Shown here in pieces: positions 1-20,750 of a stretch of 64,000 bases of DNA. This DNA is from Campylorhamphus procurvoides. Taxonomy: Eukaryota > Chordata > Aves > Passeriformes > Dendrocolaptidae. The notes under the pieces were generated by a model. The model saw only the letters and a list, made by a program, of their open reading frames with translations. It made no database searches and had not been told where the DNA came from. Every line of letters starts with the position of its first letter. The stretch's first letter is position 1. The translations under genes were made by a program, and so were the position numbers. The DNA is taken from NCBI GenBank assembly GCA_013396655.1, contig WBMV01000128.1, forward strand, positions 62,001-126,000, given 5' to 3'.

Positions 1-1866
<1,866 letters not shown>

Positions 1867-1947
1867 CATAATGTAACTTGACAATAAAAGGATGGTTAAC
1901 TTCTACTAGGATATCACGTTCCATTTTTGTCCGAACCCGATCCCGAA
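1867..1947 (-). CDS. RPS6KA3: RPS6KA3 exon 5 (RSK2 N-terminal kinase, alpha-C region)
   Basis: The minus strand encodes [20 protein letters not shown] then FIVKLHY. The split Val codon is shared with exon 4 (G|TT) and the split Ala codon with exon 6 (G|CT). The segment covers the helix alpha-C region of the N-terminal kinase domain. The Glu in KMERDIL is the position expected to pair with the catalytic Lys of exon 4. The acceptor AG is at 1948-1949, after TGTTGT, and the donor is GTGAGT at 1861-1866. The exon is 81 bp. The sequence is essentially identical to mammalian RSK proteins, consistent with very strong constraint on this core. An open frame on the opposite strand (1878-2213) is only a shadow of this exon. 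Confidence 0.97.
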
Positions 1948-7961
<6,014 letters not shown>

Positions 7962-8995
7962 TTACTTTAATGGCACATCTTCCTATCTTTATAAATTCAC
8001 AGTATGTTGAAAACTATCAGTGCCACTGAACCCAATGAACTAGAGACTCCCAAATACAGGCAAAACCCACGGAGCAATGATATTTGCATAATTAGGGCAC
8101 ACAAGCAGCTTTAGTTCAGTAACAACATGGCTTAAACTTTTATGAGCACATCAGACTCCAAACAATAAGAGTAGACAAAACAAGTCAACTATTCTCAAGC
8201 TTTTTTGCTTAGGCCTGTATTATTTGGTACACATCTCTGTTCCAGATTCACAGCTCATGAATGGAAAGCAATCTTGAGAATGTAGACCTCTTACAGCACA
8301 CCTAGAATACATCAGATGAACCAGATATCTTCAGAAAGCCCTCCTTCTTAGCACTTGAACAAGGACCACTCTGCTGCAGGGATGCTAATGCTCACCTTTA
8401 TAAGACAGGGCAAGACTCAAGACATTTCTGTGCAAAGCAGCACACCCTTCACCCCCATTTCCGCAGCAATAAATTCTCCACCTTCCACAGAGAAATGCCT
8501 GTTGAGGAAAATAATTTAACTGCCTTTCTTCTCAAGGAGATCCTACCCTATAAAAGCTACCCAGTCTTCAGCATTTTCTCTTCTGTGAGAAACTGGTCAC
8601 CAGAAATCTCTAAGTAGCAGTGAATTTTTCAGTCATCTTGTTCTCTGCACTGAACTCAGTGTTTTCTGCAGTGAATCTGAAAAGCTCCCGAAGTGACACT
8701 CCTTGCCACACAGGCAGAGAATTTCAGAACTTTACAGGAACTGTTCAAAAGTAAGTAAAGTAAGCACTCTTGTTAATACTATCTGTAGATCTAACTAGGC
8801 ATTACATTAACAGATATCACGCAACTGACTGTAAGTCAATGTACAGAAAGCAATATACTAACTAAAATTTCAACTTCTCATGCATTCTTTTTCTATTTCT
8901 TCTATGGATTACATAAACAAAATAAATCTGAGAATTCTTTTCCTCTATTTAGCGAGGAACTTGCAGACCCATTTCATGTAATTGCAGACAGGTTG

Positions 8996-9570
8996 ATGTT
9001 GAAAAGGACCTCTGGAAATCATCTCATCTAACCCCCTGCTCAAGTAGGGCCATGGAGAGCCAGTTGTCCAGGATCAGATCCAAGCAGCTTCTGAATAGCT
9101 CCAAGGCTGGTGACAATCTCCCTGGACAGCCTGTGCCAGGGCTTGGTCATCCTCACAGTGAAGAAGTGTTTTGTGAAGTTTAGACTGAACCGCCTGTGTT
9201 TCCATTTTTGTCCATGGCCTTGATCCCTCCCTTCAGGCTCATCAATCACGATTGCACCACTGTGAACCCAGGCTGAATAACCCCAGCTACCTTTCTGTCC
9301 TTCATGTACATGATTTCCAGGATTAGTTTTTCCATGACCCTCCTGAGGATAAAGATGCAGCTGGCAAACCTGTAATTCCTTGGATCCTCCTTACCCCTTT
9401 TTTGGATAGGACTTGACATTTGCTTTCCTTCAGTCCTCAGTCACCAAGATAATTAGAAAATAAGAGTGGCCTTGCAATGACAGCTGCCAGATCCCTCAGG
9501 ATTCATGTGCATCCTTCAGGGCCCACAGATTTGTATACACCCAGTTTGCTTAAGCATTCTCTAACCTGGC
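8996..9570 (-). repeat. CR1 LINE fragment (antisense to window)
   Basis: The plus strand reads the reverse complement of a CR1 3' region: a start like AAGGACCTCTGGAAATCATC, then CCCTGCTCAAG, CTCCCTGGACAGCCTGTGCC and CTCACAGTGAAGAAG, and further on CTTGCAATGACAGCTGCCAG. The last part belongs to more upstream CR1 sequence, so an internal stretch near 9290-9300 seems deleted. The copy is diverged, with no intact ORF. A 69-codon open frame inside it is a remnant. The family is inferred from knowledge of the CR1 consensus. Confidence 0.85.
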
Positions 9571-9842
9571 CAGTGACAGGACCCAAGGGAATAGCATGAA
9601 GTTGTGTCAGGGGAGGTTTAGGTTGGGTATCAAGAAAAGTTTCTTCACCCAAAGGGTGGTTGGGTACTGGAACAGGCTCCCCAGGGAAGCGGTCATGCCA
9701 TCAAGCCTGACAGAATCCAGGAAGTATTTGGACAACACTCTTAGGCACATGGTGTGATCCTGGGCTTGTCCCGTGCAGGACCAGGAACTGGACTTTAGTG
9801 ACCCTGATGGGTCCTTTCCACCTCAGGATATTCTATGATTTT
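9571..9842 (+). repeat. CR1 LINE 3' end (sense)
   Basis: Sense-oriented CR1 3' terminus: AGTGACAGGACC, then GGGGAGGTTTAGGTTGGGTA, GGAACAGGCTCCCCAGGGAA and CTGGACTTTAGTGACCC, ending in GATATTCTATGATT, the CR1 tail motif. It abuts an oppositely oriented CR1 fragment with almost no spacer. Confidence 0.88.
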
Positions 9843-10819
9843 CCTCCAAGGGTATGTTTTCCTTGCTCCAGACCTTCCCTTTATCAACATATACCAAAAT
9901 GTGCACTGATTAGTTATAGTGATGAATTAGCGGGGACAGAATTCCAAAACTGTGTTTCTGAAGCACTAATTTATAAATTTTTCAAGTATTTTGCAAAATT
10001 TATGTGCATGAATTAATATTGAAATTATCCTTTTGCATCTAGCCATTTCAGCCCTATGTATAAAAGCACAGCAACTGTCTATCCATGTCAGCACCTTCCA
10101 ACACATCCTTCTCCCAGACTGACAATTCTTTTTCAGAAGATTACAACTAAAGTTGTAAACAAGCTGCACAAAAGAAATCCTGAACGTGTATGTGTGAGTG
10201 CATACATATATAAAAAAACCCAGCATGTGATTTGGAACAAGGCACAGAACATCCTGGCAACTTTTAAAATCAGTAAGTGAAAAAAGATATTTTAATATGA
10301 AGAACTTAGTTTTAGTACATCCAAGATAAATCCAAGATGACCAATAGGTTTAGGTGCCAGTTTCCACTGTAAGACAACCAAAATTTTGCATGTATGTATA
10401 CACAGGCATTCTTAGTCCTCCATCTAATATACCTAAACTTCTTTTTCCTTTCAGGAGAAAATGTTACCATCACTGACTCAAGGCTGAATCCTTACAGAGT
10501 CTGAAAGAAATATTGTTTCCTTTTACTTGTCAAAGGAATAATTTGCTGGTGGACATTTTCAGTTTTATCTTTGAAATTAGTATATGATCAGTGGGATTAC
10601 ATACTACTTAAACCACCCCCTTGCAGCCTTAGAGAATCCCAAGAGAGGAATAGAATAGCACAGCAAAACAGACTGCCAAGTGCACATTACTTCAGATACT
10701 TTGATCCACTTCAGCTTTACTGTTTTATGTATTTGCTCCCTGCCAATCTTGAGAAAGTAAAAAACACGTGAAACAGAACTTCCTCAAATCTCCTTCAGGG
10801 AGGCAAAACAAGGCAGACA

Positions 10820-11255
10820 AAGACACAGAACTGCTGGAGCAAGTCCAGAGGAAGGCCACAAAACTGGTGACTGGAGCATCTCTCCTACACCATGAAGACA
10901 GGCTGAAAGTTGGGGCTGTTCAGCCTGGAGAAGAGACGGTTGTGTGGAGACCTCATAGCAACCTTCCAGTATCTGAAGGGGGCCTACGGGGAAGCCAGAG
11001 ATGGACTCTTCATCAGGAACTGTAGTGACAGGACAAGAAGTAATGGGAATATTTAGGTCAGATACTAGGAAGAAATTCTTTACTGTGAGGGTGGTGAGAT
11101 ACTGGAACAGGTTGCCCAAGAGGTGGTGGATGCCTCATCCGAGGCATTCAAGGCTAGGTTGGATGGGGCTCTGAGCAACCTGATCTAGTGGAAGGTGTTT
11201 CTGCCCATGGCAGGGAGGTTGGAACTAGGTGACCTTTAAGGCCCCTTCTTCCAAC
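10820..11255 (+). repeat. CR1 LINE fragment (sense)
   Basis: Sense CR1 sequence: GAGCAAGTCCAGAGGAAGGC, GTTCAGCCTGGAGAAGAGA, CTACGGGGAAGCCAGAGATG, ATACTGGAACAGGTTGCCCA, and a 3' end TTAAGGCCCCTTCTTCCAAC. It is 5'-truncated, as is usual for CR1, and diverged. Overlapping open frames here are remnants only. Confidence 0.87.
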
Positions 11256-14200
11256 AAAACTCAACAAGAAAAAGGAATGAAAAAGAAAATATATTAACTT
11301 GCTCTCCATACACAAATAAAAAATATTATTTTTGAATGCAATGCCATTATTATGCAACCAACTTTCCAGTGGTTATTTTGGGCACCCGCTAAAAAACAAA
11401 ACAAACCCCAAACCACCACTTCACATTCCTGATACTAAGAGAATATTCCCAGACTTCGCAGTTTCTCAGGGTTCAGATATTCCTTAGTCCATAAAAAGCA
11501 GACCTAATACAACTCTGTTTTAAACAAAAAGGAACTCAAAAAATATTCTACTTTAGTAGCTTGTCCACAAAACATGTTTGGGAGCAAGATTTATGATAAA
11601 TAGTTGCCCACAAATCTGCAGTTTCCTTTTCTGACATAACTGCTGAATGTTTGTTATTTTAACCTGAACAACTATTTTCAAATTCAGTTAAAAATATAAA
11701 ACCTAAGCCTTTTATAGAAACAAAAATTATATGCAGAAGTAAATGAATCCTCACTGTACCCACTAGGTACCTGAACTAAAATACAAGTCTCACACATTGT
11801 AGAAAGGGATCTCTACTTCTCAGCCAACTGCACTAATTACACCAGATGATAGATGCCGTCTTACAGTAAGCTGGAAGAGAAGTCAGCTGTCCCGTCTGGT
11901 ACTGAATTTGTCTCAAGGTTCATCTCTGATCATTCCCTGATAAACGGTAAAAATATTTGTCCCATGTGATGAATTCAAAATAAGTGAGATGACATACAGA
12001 GTGCTGAAATACTTGGGTCCTCCTCTCCTTTCTTGCATTCCCTGGCAACTTTCACATGAGAAAGACACTCACACCCCAGTGATCTATCTGGGTGTTGCAA
12101 TGCTGGGATCATCCTTTCAGTTATAACCATACCCTACCACCTACATTTTATTTCTGTTATTTGTAAGCTTGGAAAGCTCCCTTTTGTCAAATGTTACACT
12201 GCACTGTCTAAATAAAAGTCTCAAGACACAATTTCCTCTTCCAGACACACAGCTCTCTCAAGGCCTTCTTCACATTAGGAAGGAAAACTCTCACAGAAAG
12301 CCATTAAAAAAAAAAGAATACCAAGTTAGTCAACTTAAAGTGGTTGCTACTGGCTACCCATTAGAGTGAAACTAAATATAGAATACGAGGAAACAAACAG
12401 AAGGTAACACTACCCTGAGTTTCCTTAACAATGTAATAGTGTTAAATCAACACTGGCCTAGAAGGGAAGTGGGTGACACGCAAGTTTGAGTGTGAATTTA
12501 AAACACCACAATTCCAGAACAATTTCCTGTATTGCTATAGTCCGCAAGTCAGAACCATTCTGAGCAGTATCTCAGTAGAAGTAAGCTCTTAGTAACGTAC
12601 TCACAATATATGTCTATGTACAGGAAAGCAAAAACACATAGGAAAGAACACTGGATGGACTGCATTCCACATACAAATAAAATCTGAAAGAGAAAAGCTT
12701 AAAAAAAGGGATCCTGTAGCACCAAGAAAGTAAGAACAGGAAGCATGCTTGTCAGTGAAAAAGAAAGAAGACAGACAGCTTCTGGGCAAGCAGTGAAAAA
12801 ATATTTAACCATTATTAGGTTATAAAAATAATACCCTAATCATGTTGCTGCCAAAAAAAAAAGGAAAAAAAAATCAATTTCAAAAAAAATTATGAACATT
12901 AAACTCTCAGTTTGCTTCTAGTAATTGAATTTATGTCAACTTCTTTTACCTTCACTTTTTAATTTAAGACTAAACTAACTCTGCTGCAACATAGAATACT
13001 TGCACTTGTTTCTGAGCTCTTATTACAGTAACAACTACTAGATAACATGGTAAAAGGAAATTGGACTTTAATCCCTAAAGGAAGCAGACACAGAAGAGTC
13101 TTACTAGTAAGTATTTCTCACTAGTAATGAAAAAGCCTAGAAAAGCAAGAGGAAAATGTGAGTTTATCTGTATATAGACTCTTCTGCAATTTACCATTCA
13201 GATTTCTGGATTTTCAGTAGGAGATCTGAAAACTGTCCTGTGTAAAAAAGTGTCCCGTGCAGATCCGAGTGGAACAAACTCATTTGCATAGAACTGCAGA
13301 CGAGACGCTGCAGACCTTTTCCTGAGCAGCATGTTCCAGGGACACCTGAAAAGATGGTCTAGGACTAAAAAAACTGGGCTCTGAGTAACAAGAAGAACTA
13401 CCATTATCACCCACAATACCAATTTCTATTATTCTCACAGCCTTGTAGTTTCCAGTTCTTTTATTACTTCTAGTAATGCCAATATTTTAACAGATTGATT
13501 TATTTTTTTTTTATAATCATGACTACAGCAGCAAAAAGACTACATAACTCTTTTACCTCTAACTTCCAGTTACTAGTGGTAACATAACAGTAGGGTCCAT
13601 AACAATATTCTGGAGTCTGAGCCTAAACCACTTGTAGACACTTCAAGAGAGTTCCAAGACATGCACTTACAACAATCAAGTATTGTGAGTGCCAAATGAG
13701 ATAGGCTCTTATGACACAACCTAAATCTGACAAATTTAGAGAACACAATAAACACTTTATTAGAATTTAAATACTTCAAGAAATGGAAGTATTCTTAGTC
13801 TACAAATTTTGTGTGGAAAGGACAGAGAAAAAATCAACTAAATTTTAAAAAGAGTTTCAAGACATGCTCTGATATTGGCAAACTAATCCAAAAGGAAATA
13901 GCTTTGAATCATCAAAAGGGCAGAAGATCAGATCTATGCTTTTACTTGTAGCAGGAAGAAGGCTATTCAGAATAAGGAATATTAGCACATCCAAACACCA
14001 CAGGAATCTCACTGCACTACTAAAATTCTCAGTTTCAGATTCTTGAATAAACATACAAATAAAGTGTGAACATGCACCACGACAAGTGCTTGAGAAAGAA
14101 ATTCCAAAACACTGGGACAGAAACAGGAAATGGGAGTCCCTTTCTGCAAGAAAATGATTTTACTCTTAAAGATGTGCAAGAATTAGATGTGACGTTAAAC

Positions 14201-17200
14201 AGGACATCAAAGAATAGACTGGTATGTCACATATGGAATGCTTAATTGGGAAAGGTATTCCCAGAAGATACATTTCTCCTTTGCTAGGTATTCAAAATTA
14301 TGTATGAGTAGAAACATTTTAAATAGTTAACTCTTTATGATAGGCTATTTTAGATAAGTTACTAAAAGAATAATTAGCTCATCACCTTCACAATGAGCGA
14401 TAAAGATTTGAGAATAAACTCTACAAAATACTGAAAGTGTAAGTTAAAATTATGAAATGCACAGATTACTCCAAAGGGAAAAACCACCAGCTATCTAAAA
14501 AACACAGTTTTACTGCAGTAATAGTAATAATGGGATGGTATATTTAAATTGTTCCTACATACAGATACTTTTACTGGGTGTAAAGTCATCAAGTGACACA
14601 AAATTGGAAAGGTAAGAAAAAAGTACAAGGAAACATTTACAGCTTAAGACATCCAAAGCATTCTGGTTAAATGTTATGTGACTGAAAGTAAACTGGACCC
14701 ATCCTGAACAGAAAGACTGACTGCACAGTCTCTGTTGTCAGCTTCAGTGCAATTGAACTGGAGTCAGATGAAACAGAAAGTTAACCAAAAGCAAGATATC
14801 CCAGGGCAACATCTCTAACACAGATACGCATGAACAACAAGATTTGGAGTTGGAAAAGACCAGGAAGATTTTATTTGATTATAATAGTGTGAGTTTTTTA
14901 AAAAATCTTTCTGATTAAGTATGCAGAGAATAACAAAATACAGCAGGTAATTTTTTGTAACATCAAGAACAAAGATAAGTATATGCAGTACATGCCATAT
15001 TTACCTATAGATTAAGACTTTTTGAAAGAACATTCTATTTATTTTTAATATGCGGAAATACTTGAAAAGGATTGGCATTACTTTTTTGATTATGCTGGCG
15101 CCCATTAGTGTGGAAAATGAATGTTTTTATTTGATGACAAAAAAAGAAGTAACAGCAGCAAAAGGTGAAATAAAATAAATGGGTCTTTAATAATTACCTG
15201 AATTTTACGAGGAGGCTTATAACAAATTCAGAAACAGAACTCTGAGAAAAATCCCTTTATAAAAGTTCATATACGAACTGGGTTTGGAAAATCCCAGAAG
15301 ACATTATTGCGTGAGATGTGATGAACAACTATCCTGAGTCCTTTGCATCAGGAAGGGGATATTGAAGATAACACACAACATCCGTGTGCTGTTACTAAAA
15401 GGGGCAAAAGGGACTGCAAAACAAGGCTGCATGTTCACTTTCCCACAAAGTGAATACTACCCAGATGAAGGTGAAAATCTCCTCAAGTGCAGTGAATTTC
15501 AGCTGGCACATGACTAAGTACTGATCAAAAACTCTCCCTCTGCACACTTGTTTGCTCTCGGAAATATGGCAAGAAACACCAAATTTGGATGCTAGCAGTC
15601 TGTAACATCTGAATAAAAGATTTCACAGTTAAAGAAATTAAAAGGCCACACACCAACCTCTTTTACTTCTAAGAGAGATAGCAGTTATGAAATAAAGGAT
15701 ATCTTAACGAAACGTTAATATGATGAAACATTAACTCTCATGCTTGTTTTAAATAAAACCTCTGGATTTTATGACAATTTCTGGACAGAAAAAACACACA
15801 CAGTACCTTTGCTTTGAGAATTGTGAAGCAACTTGACACTCAGTAGGGATTTTAAATAAACTGCAATTTTCTAATAAGAGGCACAGATGACCAGGACTGA
15901 GGTGGCTATACATACAAAACCAGGGAGGGAAATCTGACACATGCAACAAGTCCTTGGATGGGTCCAGTATTCAAAAAAGTTCTTCCTGGACAGCAAAAAT
16001 GGTTGACATGCTGACCAAAAACTGTGAAAATTAGGTTATGACTTTGACTTAAGGTAAATATTAGATAAACAGATTAATAAATTTTCATTTCAATAAGTCA
16101 TTAAACCTTTTATAATAGCTAAGCCAGTTTAAAGAACTGCTGGAGAAATTAACTTAAACACTGATAACCCTGGTTCCAGCATTTCCCAAGTTTCACCTTC
16201 ACCTGTTAATTCTGTACTGCTCTTAACAGAGTGGAGAAGGTACAGAACAGAACCTACTTTGACATATAGTTACTCACAGACTTAGTTACTACTTAATTTG
16301 CCCCTGAGAGTTTGTTCAGATTTTTCATTTTAAATTGATTTTCTAGCTCCTGGCCTTCTAAGATCTTACCTGAATCACATTTTATTTTTACTACTTCATT
16401 TTTTATGTCATTATGGAAACCTCTGCATCAGTGATTGGATGCTGCACATAAAGCAATACCCCAGCCAGTGGTCCTGCCTCACCTGCAGCTGTGAAGGGAA
16501 CCAACCATGAGGCATGTTCAGCTGAGCATTCAGTGGCCTTGCTCCTTCCAGAGTCACTGCCTGACAAAGGCAAGTCACTCCCCCAGATCGTGCAAGGTTC
16601 TTTCCTCCTAATAAACATTTTAGCACTTAACCATTGGTGGTTTTAATATTCCTTCTGAATGGACACTGCTCATAAATTTAAAAATGTTGGTAGGACCCCA
16701 TCAGAAACTCACCAGGGAACTGTTTCATTAATATTTTCTTTTTAAAATAACATGTTAAAATATTTTTTATATTTATTTTGTATAGGGATAATTTACACGA
16801 GAGACAGACAGGATCACCATTAGAAAATGTCACAATTCTGGAATTTCAACTTCTACACAGTCAGAATGAAAGGAAAAAACACAAAATCTTTCTGACAACA
16901 ACTAATTCAGACTTCTATTACCCATATTGGTGAACATTGCCCTCAAACATGAGCCACGACTCAAGATGAGACCACAGCCCTAAAATCAGTTTATGCTGTT
17001 GACCATGCAATTTTCAAGAAAACAAATCTAATTAATAAAGACCTAATTGCAATCATATTTTTCACTTGAAAGTTGAGCAGTAGCAAAGATACTACTTTTA
17101 TCATTTTTCATTTGTTAGTATTGGATACTACATAGATTTTTCCATTTTCAGTACGGAAGTAGCAGCTTTGTTTTCACCCCTCACAGTATCTTTTTCAGGA

Positions 17201-20200
17201 ATGTTTTACTTCCTTTAGACAAATGCACATTCTTGAGGCACATGAACATTCACCACAAGTGAAGATAAGGCTGAAAACAGAAAAATGGAATCCCCAGCAA
17301 TTTACTTAACACTGCTCCAATCGCAGTTGCAGGTTTCCTTTTACTACTTTGTTACCCTTCAGTGTACTGATAAGAGCTCTGCTGGACATTGCTGTATTTG
17401 GCAAAGTATTTTTCTGGCTGTCACAGGCATAATAATGTTGATTGCTCTAATCGAATAAACCCTTTCTGAAATATTGACTATGATATTAAACCTTGGTGCT
17501 GAAGTTACATAAAGCAGTTATGTCCTGTAAGGACAGTAAGCTTGTTGGGTATCAAGTGATTCTAAAAGGATGACTCAACGTTGGCACAGTTCCTCAGCTC
17601 ATATACATAATTTCCTTTTCCTCCCCTCCCTTGAGCCAGGAAGTCTCCTAGATGCATTTTTACTTTCTCAACTTGTTATGAACGTAGGATGAATTTCCAC
17701 CCCACCTGAAGAAATTAAACCCGTTTGAGCTATCCTTTTGGAAGTAAAAAAGAGTCAAACTGAAAACAAATCACTTTATCTCTTGTATTAGGGCTTATAG
17801 AAATCTTCATGAAGGTAAAAATGGGAGGTAAAAATGTGAGGAGTTCACCAGTCTAGGTATTTCTCAATATCTCAGTCAGACACATTCTATATACAATTAT
17901 ATATCCTATACTTTTTATTCTCCTACCTACAAATTCAAAACTATCTTAAAAGTAAAATGCACTGCCCAACAAGTATTTCACAATCTCCCATTGCTTTGGT
18001 AAGCAATGTTAGTGAGCTAACTCATGGAATAAAAGCCAGTCCTTGTATCTGTGACTAATATTCAATTTGAGTCACTTAACAGAAGTAATAACTACTTATA
18101 TGCTCATACACAAACAATTGTTCTAAAAAGCTGATTAAAAATTCTGCTTTTGAAGTAGCAATTATTCTAATAGAACAAAAATCAAAACACTACCATGCAT
18201 AAAATTAAGTCAAGCTGACTTAAGGATATTCTGTGTATGTTGTCTGCTTTACACTACTACCAAAGAAAAGCAAGGGTAGAGCAGAACTCCTAATTAACAT
18301 AGGCATTTAAAATTGGAAATACAGACTTCCACAATTTATGTCTTTGCTTCTTTTTAAAAGATGAAAAAACTTACAATTTCAATTGACATCAAATCACATG
18401 TTTCAGTGATCAGTATCTCTTGTTTTACCTGACAAAAAAATAGGATTTCATAAAAGTAAACTTTATTTCCAAATAAAGTTTCAGGGATTGGATTCTTTCA
18501 ATTCTTAAATTGTTAAATCTGTAAAAGAAAAACAATTCACAGAGATAATAAAGAAAAAAAATTGCTATAATTTTGTATTTATTCCTCACTCTCTTTCCAC
18601 TCTTTTTCATTTCTAGCTTCCAACTGCAAGAGTTTTGAGATCTAGAAGGATGCCTATGTCTGTATTTGTTCCATGTAGCCAACTCACTCCCACGGTGAAG
18701 ACTGCAGACCTGGTTACTGGGACAGAACTCCTCCCACTCTTTTGGAGTTAGAGATGAAGCAAGACAGGAGTTTGAAGAATGAGTCCTGTCCCAGAACAAC
18801 AAGCCAAAAGGACAGGTGAGGCCCTTTGGATAAACACGGCTTGCCAGACAGGGAGGGTAATTCTGACTTGCCTTCTTTCCTCAGAATGAAAATATAATGG
18901 CCAGGACAGAAAAAGGACACTACTCTTTCCTTCCCAAAGGAACTATGAGCAGTAGGTTGTTTGGCAGCTAAGCTGAGGAATCCCTGTAAGCATTTGAAAA
19001 GCTCAGTGTTGGTCACCAAAAGCACTTCTGCAATGCAGTTCTCTTTTGATCAAGCCCCACAGAATTCTCATGAACTGAAGTATGCTTGTCAGCATTGGAA
19101 AAAAATACTCATTGGGTGTAACTTTCATTTCCCAGTAACTGATAAAAGTTTTGTTCCTACTTTGTAAGCACTAACATTTCAGATCATTGCAATTAAAAAA
19201 CTAATTCAAAGTTAAAAAAAAAGAAACTATTTAAAAGGAAAAATAATCCAGGATCATATTTAGCACTAATCTATGAAATCCTATTTTATTGAGAAAATAT
19301 CCTAAATATTTTGTAAAATTTACATGGGCTGAAAACCTTTAGTTTGGTCTGTACCATCCAGCATTTCAAAATCAACAGAATGTTAAAGACAATCAAACTG
19401 CTGTAGGTAGCTAAAACAATGCTATTTTTTCATTAGTTTTCTGAGAAATACCTTTCATGTTGCCTGTGGAAAAGAACTATAATTCGGGACTATGAGTTGA
19501 TAAATATTTATTTTCCAAGGTTTACGTTAAAAAAACTTGAGTATAATGCAGCCTACGTTCTCTTGTTTTACATACATGTCTCATTCTAGTATTTCAGTTA
19601 CAGCAAGAAAGTTCAATTTCATTTTCTAATACACACTGCAAAGTTTAAACCAGGCCAATAGGTGTTAAATTACTATCCCTTTTACAACTTAATAGACCTT
19701 AACTTGAGATGTTAAGACATGACAAAAGGTCGTGGAGTTTATATTTTTTTTCCACCTCATTGAAAAATATTTGCAGATTTACAGGAAGAGAAACATGAAA
19801 AGTGATTTCAAGGATAAAATGTTCTGTCACATTCCTGTTTACATGTATTGTCAAATAGTTCTGAAACAGTGCTTGGGATGATACAGTACTCCACCAGTAA
19901 TTTTTCTCAACTGAAACCAAACTTTTTGATGTTTAAATACATGCCCAACAAGACAAATTATACAAATTAAACATTTGCTATGACTAAACTCTTAAGTTAA
20001 AAGTTGAAATAACCATAACACTTATGCAAAAAACAGTGTCACTATTCTTAATACTGTTTCAGAAGTAAATTTAAAAACTAATAAGCTGGAGTTATTTTAA
20101 CTGTCATCCCACACAGCCATGTTTTACAGTTTAAAGTACTACATGAAGATGTAACTATTAAAATAACCACTAAATATTAAAAATACAAAAGATTATAATA

Positions 20201-20515
20201 AAACTTGATTCTCAGTGAGAAAACATACAGCTAAACTCATACCTCCCCCTGAAACGTAAGCCTTATATTATTTACATACAGGTAACAATTTCCCAATAAC
20301 GCTAAATTATCAGCAGGTATCTTAGAAGCTTCTACAAAATATGAGCATACCACAGATTTTTTTTTTAAAAAAGAAAATACAAAAAGCTTCTTTGTGTCCA
20401 AACAGCACGAATCTCTAAGCAGGGAAAACCTAAAATTACTCTAGAATTAGAAACTTAATTAAAACAAAACTTCCCCCTTTTCCCTTTATTCTCTTAAATA
20501 TAAAACTAAGCTCAC

Positions 20516-20554
20516 CCGAACAGAGCGACCACGTAGAGCCAGAAACTTAAACAT
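20516..20554 (-). CDS. RPS6KA3: Candidate alternative first coding exon of RPS6KA3 in intron 2
   Basis: On the minus strand an ATG at 20552-20554 opens MFKFLALRGRSVR (13 codons). It runs in phase 0 to a good donor, CGG|GTGAGC (donor bases 20510-20515). Splicing to exon 3 (also phase 0) would give this N-terminus followed by EEGSIKEI, bypassing exons 1 and 2. The ATG has a purine at -3. The short exon has several CpGs in a CpG-poor, AT-rich intron, and a long pyrimidine tract lies about 145-200 bases upstream. An upstream ATG at 20566-20568 gives only a three-codon frame. Known: RSK paralogues RPS6KA1 and RPS6KA2 have isoforms whose distinct N-termini join at the same EEG-type boundary. Inferred: this is a tissue-restricted promoter and exon. 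I cannot confirm transcription. Chance occurrence of a short open frame before a GT is possible. Confidence 0.5.
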
Positions 20555-20750
20555 GACTAAGAAACCATGATGTTTAGATTTTCTGACTGAGCGATCACAA
20601 GTCTAGCAGGGAAGACCAACCCTGGTGTTTTTGCTGTGACCAGCTGTTCCGGCAATTAGAAAATTTCCTGTCAGGCAAGTCAGACACAGTCAGGGGGTGG
20701 GGAGAGAGAAGGGGGGAAAAAAAGGTCAAAAAAAAAGAGAAAAGTTGTTG
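20555..20750 (-). promoter_or_regulatory. Putative promoter/5'UTR of alternative RPS6KA3 transcript
   Basis: Immediately upstream (minus-strand sense) of the candidate exon at 20516-20554. Reading toward the ATG, there is a long T/C-rich tract (about 20697-20750 on the plus strand as purines), then a segment with scattered CpGs. No TATA box is obvious. The assignment rests on position and on the candidate exon, not on a recognised core promoter element. Confidence 0.25.

Noticed and set aside
14840..14870. Short GAGTTGGAAAAGACC-like match to the CR1 tail
   Set aside because: Too short and without flanking CR1 sequence. Likely chance.
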